From: Candidatus Competibacteraceae bacterium
Lineage (GTDB): Bacteria; Pseudomonadota; Gammaproteobacteria; Competibacterales; Competibacteraceae
Assembly (NCBI GenBank): GCA_012032855.1
Contig: JAAUQA010000053.1
Location: 1 to 11,724, forward strand
Length of the DNA stretch: 11,724 bases
Direction: 5' to 3'
Under the pieces are notes generated by a model. That model worked only from the letters and a program-made list of their open reading frames with translations. It searched no databases and had not been told where the DNA came from. Position 1 is the stretch's first letter; every line of letters begins with the position of its first letter. A program made the position numbers and the translations under genes. Below, piece by piece: positions 8,627-11,724 of this stretch.

Positions 8627-9208
8627 ATGGGACTATTCGCCCTGTTAATACTCGGTGCGGTGGGCTTGATACTCGCTTACGGCGTGATGCTGTACAACCG
8701 CCTAGTGGAGATTAAACACAACGTGACCAAGTCCTGGTCCAATATCGACGTATTGCTCAAGCAACGTCATGATGAACTGCCCAAACTGGTCGAAGTCTGC
8801 CGACAATACATGCGCTACGAACAGGACACTTTGGAGAAGCTGATGATTGCGCGCAGCGCTGTATCACAGGCTCGTCAAACGGGTGATGTGGACGCATTAG
8901 GCAGCGCTGAGACGATGTTGCGTTCCGGTCTGGGCCGGTTGTTCGCCGTGGCCGAAGACTATCCGGAATTACGCGCCAACGAAAACTTTCAGCATCTGGC
9001 AACCCGCATCACCGGTTTGGAAAACGCGATTGCCGACCGTCGCGAGTTTTACAATGGGGCGGTCAACATCAACAACGTGCGTATCGAACAGTTCCCCGAA
9101 CTGATTGTCGCCAAGCTGTTCAATTTCTATCCGGCACGGTTGTTGGAATTCATGGAGGAGGAAAAACACGATGTCGATATGAGGCAGTTATTTGCCGCCG
9201 ATTCATGA
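8627..9208 (+). CDS. lemA: LemA family membrane protein
   Basis: A 193-residue LemA protein. A hydrophobic segment at about residues 3-22 (LFALLILGAVGLILAYGVML) should anchor it in the inner membrane. The typical LemA helices follow: YNRLVEIKHNVTKSWSNIDV, then LLKQRHDELPKLVEVC, the region around YPELRANENFQHL, and AIADRREFYNGAVN near the end, where the family motif is ARREYN-like. The molecular function of LemA is not established. The ATG lies one base after the glgP stop, and the stop overlaps the next start in ATGA, so translation is probably coupled with both neighbours. The frame is clean, with no sign of indels. LemA followed by a GIDE-domain gene is a recurrent arrangement in bacteria, which supports both calls. 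Confidence 0.93.
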   Translation: MGLFALLILGAVGLILAYGVMLYNRLVEIKHNVTKSWSNIDVLLKQRHDELPKLVEVCRQYMRYEQDTLEKLMIARSAVSQARQTGDVDALGSAETMLRSGLGRLFAVAEDYPELRANENFQHLATRITGLENAIADRREFYNGAVNINNVRIEQFPELIVAKLFNFYPARLLEFMEEEKHDVDMRQLFAADS

Positions 9209-10053
9209 CCGGAGAGTCGCTGATTTTTGTGGTTGCCGGCGGATTAGCCGCCGCCGGTCTGTTCTGGGCGTGGCGTTCCATCCGCCGCGCTTGGGCACTA
9301 GCCGATACCCCGATTGCTAAAATCCACTCTGCACCGCAAGGCTATGTCGAGTTGCGCGGACGCGCTGCTTTCTGGGAAGGAGAGCAGTTGGCCGCGCCGC
9401 TCAGCGGCTTGCCCTGCGCGTGGTATCGCTTTCGTATTGAAGAAAACCGGCACAACCGATGGTGGACCATCAATCACGGCATCAGTGATCATCTGTTCGT
9501 ATTGGAAGACGACACCGGGCGGTGCGTGGTAGACCCGGACGGAGCCGAGGTGATCAAGACCACCCAAGATCGCTGGTACGGTGATCGGCATGGCGGGCGC
9601 ACTTTTGCACTATGGGGTATCGGTGCGCAATACCGGAATACCGAACAGCGCATCATGCCAGGCGAAGAATTGCATATCATGGGCTGGTTTGAAACCGCGG
9701 GCGGGCACCGGGAACCGCCGGATATACGCCGTCAGGTTACCGAACTACTGGCACAATGGCAGAAAGATCCGCGTCGCATGGCACTGTTCGACCGGCGCGG
9801 CAACGGCCGTATCGACCCGGATGAATGGGAGGCCGCGCGGCGCGCTGCCTATCGTCAGGTTGAACGGAAGAACCTGATGAGCAGCGCCATGCCGGATGTC
9901 CATATCCTGTCGAATCCCGAGGATTGGAGCCAACCGTTTTTGATTTCCACGGTTTCCGAACGCGGTTTGATCAATAAATACCGGCGCGATGCGCTACTCG
10001 CCTTGTTGGTAGCTTTGCTGGCGGGTGCTTATTTGGCTTGGAACGGGTTATGA
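9205..10053 (+). CDS. GIDE-domain membrane protein with an EF-hand-like loop
   Basis: A 282-residue protein whose start overlaps the lemA stop by four bases. It has a transmembrane segment at about residues 5-23, a central region resembling the bacterial GIDE domain (SAPQGYVELRGRA near 42-54, LSGLPCAWYRFRIEE, then FVLEDDTGRCVVDPDGAEV), and a second membrane segment at about 263-279. GIDE was named for a eukaryotic mitochondrial E3 ligase, but no RING-type cysteine/histidine cluster is present here (few cysteines, including C71 and C107), so ligase activity is not expected. A canonical-looking EF-hand loop, D196 to E207 (DRRGNGRIDPDE), matches calcium-loop positions 1, 5, 6, 8, 9 and 12; position 3 is arginine, which is unusual and may weaken binding. 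Function is unknown; coupling to lemA suggests the two products act together at the inner membrane. Confidence 0.83.
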   Translation: MTGESLIFVVAGGLAAAGLFWAWRSIRRAWALADTPIAKIHSAPQGYVELRGRAAFWEGEQLAAPLSGLPCAWYRFRIEENRHNRWWTINHGISDHLFVLEDDTGRCVVDPDGAEVIKTTQDRWYGDRHGGRTFALWGIGAQYRNTEQRIMPGEELHIMGWFETAGGHREPPDIRRQVTELLAQWQKDPRRMALFDRRGNGRIDPDEWEAARRAAYRQVERKNLMSSAMPDVHILSNPEDWSQPFLISTVSERGLINKYRRDALLALLVALLAGAYLAWNGL

Positions 10054-10117
10054 ACTGGCATCAATCGAAAAGCCCTTTAACGGTGCTAACGCTTTCTAAA
10101 CAGTGCAGCAGGATGTT

Positions 10118-10666
10118 ATGAAAAGAATCTGATATTTGCGTCGGTGCTATTGAGTGCTTGCGGGACAAGCCCGGATCCAATCCATGACAAGCCCGGACCG
10201 GGTTTCATGGAAAAAACGGCAGTGGACACCCTGTATCAACAATTGTTGATCAATCAGGATGGTTGGCAAGTGTGGGAACTGGCGAACAAGGTCGAAATCG
10301 TTTGCATGGCGTTCAAGCCTGCTGAAGGCGCCTTGCCGCCCCGCTTCGCACAAGATTGGCGGCCTACGTTTAACCGAGACTACAAAACATCAGCGGTGGT
10401 GCAGGGTTTTCATGTATATGACTGACGCTGGTGGCCTGCCCTATTACGGATTCTACGGCCGCGATCCGTATCGCTGGTTGACCATAGCGGAACAAAACGG
10501 CGCGCGGGTGTTGGATGTCAATAACCGGGAGACGGTCTTAGCCTGGGAAGGCACGACTGTCGATTTTCGAGTAGAAACTCAACCCGATCAGTTCAGCACT
10601 CAAGAAGGACACACCGCTTTCGGCACTGTCGATTTCACCGCTGTAACCGAGGCTCATCAGTCATGA
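10118..10666 (+). CDS. Putative lipoprotein of unknown function, two frameshifts
   Basis: I do not recognise the family. The ATG at 10118 has AGGA a few bases upstream, but its frame stops at 10130. One missing base in AAAAGAAT (10121-10128) would give MKRNLIFASVLLSACGTS, a good lipoprotein signal with lipobox LLSAC. The frame then runs to a stop at 10425. Just before that stop, the frame ending at 10666 continues plausibly (DAGGLPYYGFYGRDPYRW), so an extra base near 10423-10428 (TATGACTGAC) probably separates the parts. The repaired protein would be about 182 residues, rich in aromatic residues and predicted to be membrane-anchored and periplasmic. It begins 64 bases after the GIDE gene on the same strand and might belong to the same transcript. 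Shortest safe statement: a frame-broken small lipoprotein gene. Confidence 0.65.
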
Positions 10667-10722
10667 CGGAATGTTATCAGCGCGTGGCCAGAAATTAGTG
10701 CATGTTACCTATGTTCCGCCCT

Positions 10723-11043
10723 TCATCCTTTTGTTTTATTTAAACGTTTCAAGAACACCCGCATTTCTTTGGCGGCTTGTACGTCGCCTTTTTTCTCGGC
10801 GGTCTCAATACCCTGCTCATACGCAGCAATAGCGGCAGAAATTTCGCCGGATTCGGTCAACGCTTTTCCCAATGCTTTCCAGGCTGCTGAATAAGCGGGA
10901 TCGTGTTGCACCGCGGCTTGTAAATGCCGTTTAGCGTTTTCGCAATCGCCTGCTTTCAAGTAGGCACTACCCAGCCCGAACCGCAACAGGGCGTTATCTT
11001 GGCCATCCGCCAACAGCTTCTCGAATCGCTCTATTAAATCCAT
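10723..11043 (-). CDS. Small tetratricopeptide-repeat (TPR) protein
   Basis: A 106-residue, uninterrupted frame with an ATG at 11043 and AAAGG about eight bases upstream on the minus strand. At least two TPR helical pairs are visible: NALLRFGLGSAYLKAGDCEN followed by AKRHLQAAVQHDPAYSAAWK, then ALGKALTESGEISAAIAAYE, with the alanine, glycine and tyrosine spacing expected of the repeat. A charged tail (KEMRVFLKRLNK) ends the protein. No signal peptide or membrane segment is seen, so it should be cytoplasmic. TPR proteins act as protein-binding scaffolds; the partner here is unknown. It converges with the lipoprotein gene (56 bases apart) and diverges from the sigma-factor gene with only about 11 bases between starts, which leaves no room for a separate promoter. 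Confidence 0.85.
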   Translation of the reverse strand: MDLIERFEKLLADGQDNALLRFGLGSAYLKAGDCENAKRHLQAAVQHDPAYSAAWKALGKALTESGEISAAIAAYEQGIETAEKKGDVQAAKEMRVFLKRLNKTKG

Positions 11044-11054
11044 CGCTAAACCTT

Positions 11055-11541
11055 TTGCGCTATAAGCATGGCCTCGTTGCGAAACCCTTGCTGAAGATCA
11101 CCGACTCGCTCGATTCGTTCGAGGGTCGGAGCCGGTTCACCACCTGGGCACAGAAAATTACCATCAACTCCGCTTTCACTGAATTGCGTCGCCGTCGCTG
11201 GCAAGACCTTTCTCTGCAAGAGATGATTGAGGATCAAGAAGGCAACGAATACACTCCAGCGATCCTTACAGACCCTGAAGCAACTCCAGAAGACCAGACC
11301 ACGCGGCGTAACTTTGCTTGAATTCGTTCAAAAAATGATCGATGAAGAACTAACCGAACGCCAACGCCAGGCTATTACCGCCGTAGTATTCAATGAGATT
11401 CCGATGGAGGAAGTCGCCGCCCGCATGAACACCAACCGCAATGCCCTGTACAAACTGATCTTCGATGCGCGCCAAAACCTCCAACGAAAAATGACCGAAA
11501 ATGGATTCACTCCACAGGAAGTATTAGCCGCCTTTGAATAA
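11055..11541 (+). CDS. Sigma-70 family (ECF-like) RNA polymerase sigma factor, N-terminal half missing, one frameshift
   Basis: Sigma factors direct RNA polymerase to particular promoters. The first frame carries the end of region 2: LLKITDSLDSFEGRSRF, then TTWAQKITINSAFTELRRRR, the helix that contacts -10 DNA. The second frame carries region 4: LTERQRQAITAVV, then VAARMNTNRNALYKLIFDAR, a helix-turn-helix for the -35 element, ending in QEVLAAFE. The two parts join if one T is removed from TTT at 11313-11315, giving RRNLLEFVQKM. Residues that should form regions 2.1 and early 2.2 (roughly the first 70-80) are absent; upstream sequence belongs to the oppositely oriented TPR gene. TTG 11055 has no SD and is only the first available codon. 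The gene may be truncated by rearrangement or joined wrongly in assembly. A probable partner gene follows after 63 bases. Confidence 0.83.
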
Positions 11542-11604
11542 GCCCTGTAAGACCCTCTCCAACAACGTCGTCTATGAGATAGTTATGAGAAAACTGAGGC
11601 CACT

Positions 11605-11724
11605 ATGTTGAATGTCAACCGTCTAAAAAAGCTTGAATCCGCGCCACTCGTCGCCACTCGCCACGATGAGGTCAGTTGTGAAGTTTGTTTTCAGGAACTT
11701 GATCAGTTTGTAGAAATAACCCTA
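11605..11724 (+). CDS. N-terminal part of a probable anti-sigma / zinc-binding partner protein, cut by window edge
   Basis: An open frame of 40 codons runs from an ATG with GAGG five bases upstream (11596-11599) to the right edge. It contains HDEVSCEVCFQELDQFVE; a Cys-x-x-Cys pair followed by a LDxFVE-like helix resembles the start of small proteins encoded after ECF sigma factors, which often end in a His-x3-Cys-x2-Cys zinc site. The position directly after the sigma gene supports an anti-sigma or sigma-partner role. The diagnostic C-terminal part is outside the window, so the function is inferred from position and a short motif. Confidence 0.55.
   Translation, partial: MLNVNRLKKLESAPLVATRHDEVSCEVCFQELDQFVEITL

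Noticed and set aside
1..11724. CRISPR array, insertion sequence, prophage or toxin-antitoxin genes
   Set aside because: No regularly spaced repeats, transposase or integrase motifs, or paired small toxin-antitoxin frames were seen on either strand.

Overview
The window looks like ordinary chromosome from a gammaproteobacterium-like Gram-negative. Two lipoprotein signal peptides, Shine-Dalgarno (SD) sites ahead of most starts and mid-range GC content support this. The gene set (glycogen phosphorylase, a family-57 glycosidase, LemA/GIDE, DUF547) would fit a methane- or sulfur-oxidising or glycogen-accumulating lineage, but that placement is inference.

Layout from left to right. The 3' two thirds of a type I DNA methyltransferase gene (hsdM) enters from the left edge, with no hsdS or hsdR after it. 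A 245-base intergenic stretch follows, holding two related inverted repeats and a perfect -10 box. Next comes a DUF547 lipoprotein gene (+), which converges with an acetolactate synthase-like gene (-). That gene diverges from a GH57 glycosidase gene, which is followed by glgP, lemA and a GIDE-domain gene, all on the + strand. lemA and the GIDE gene are packed tightly against glgP (1-base gap, then 4-base overlap). Then come an unrecognised lipoprotein gene (+), a small TPR gene (-), a sigma-factor gene apparently lacking its 5' half (+), and the start of a probable anti-sigma or zinc-binding partner gene cut by the right edge.

The central block reads as alpha-glucan catabolism: the GH57 enzyme would cut or rearrange glucan, and GlgP would release glucose-1-phosphate. 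The divergent acetolactate synthase-like enzyme would use pyruvate. LemA and GIDE are membrane proteins often found side by side, and here they appear to be co-transcribed with glgP.

The most important caution is that at least six genes are interrupted by single-base indels, several of them at short homopolymers. Protein similarity resumes in another frame straight after each one, and in glgP two indels cancel. This pattern fits sequencing or assembly error far better than gene decay, so the broken genes are annotated as whole genes with the shift positions given. I found no convincing new system. The best candidates for a second look are the paired dyads after hsdM, the LemA-GIDE(EF-hand) pair in the glgP operon, and the breakpoint at the sigma-factor gene.
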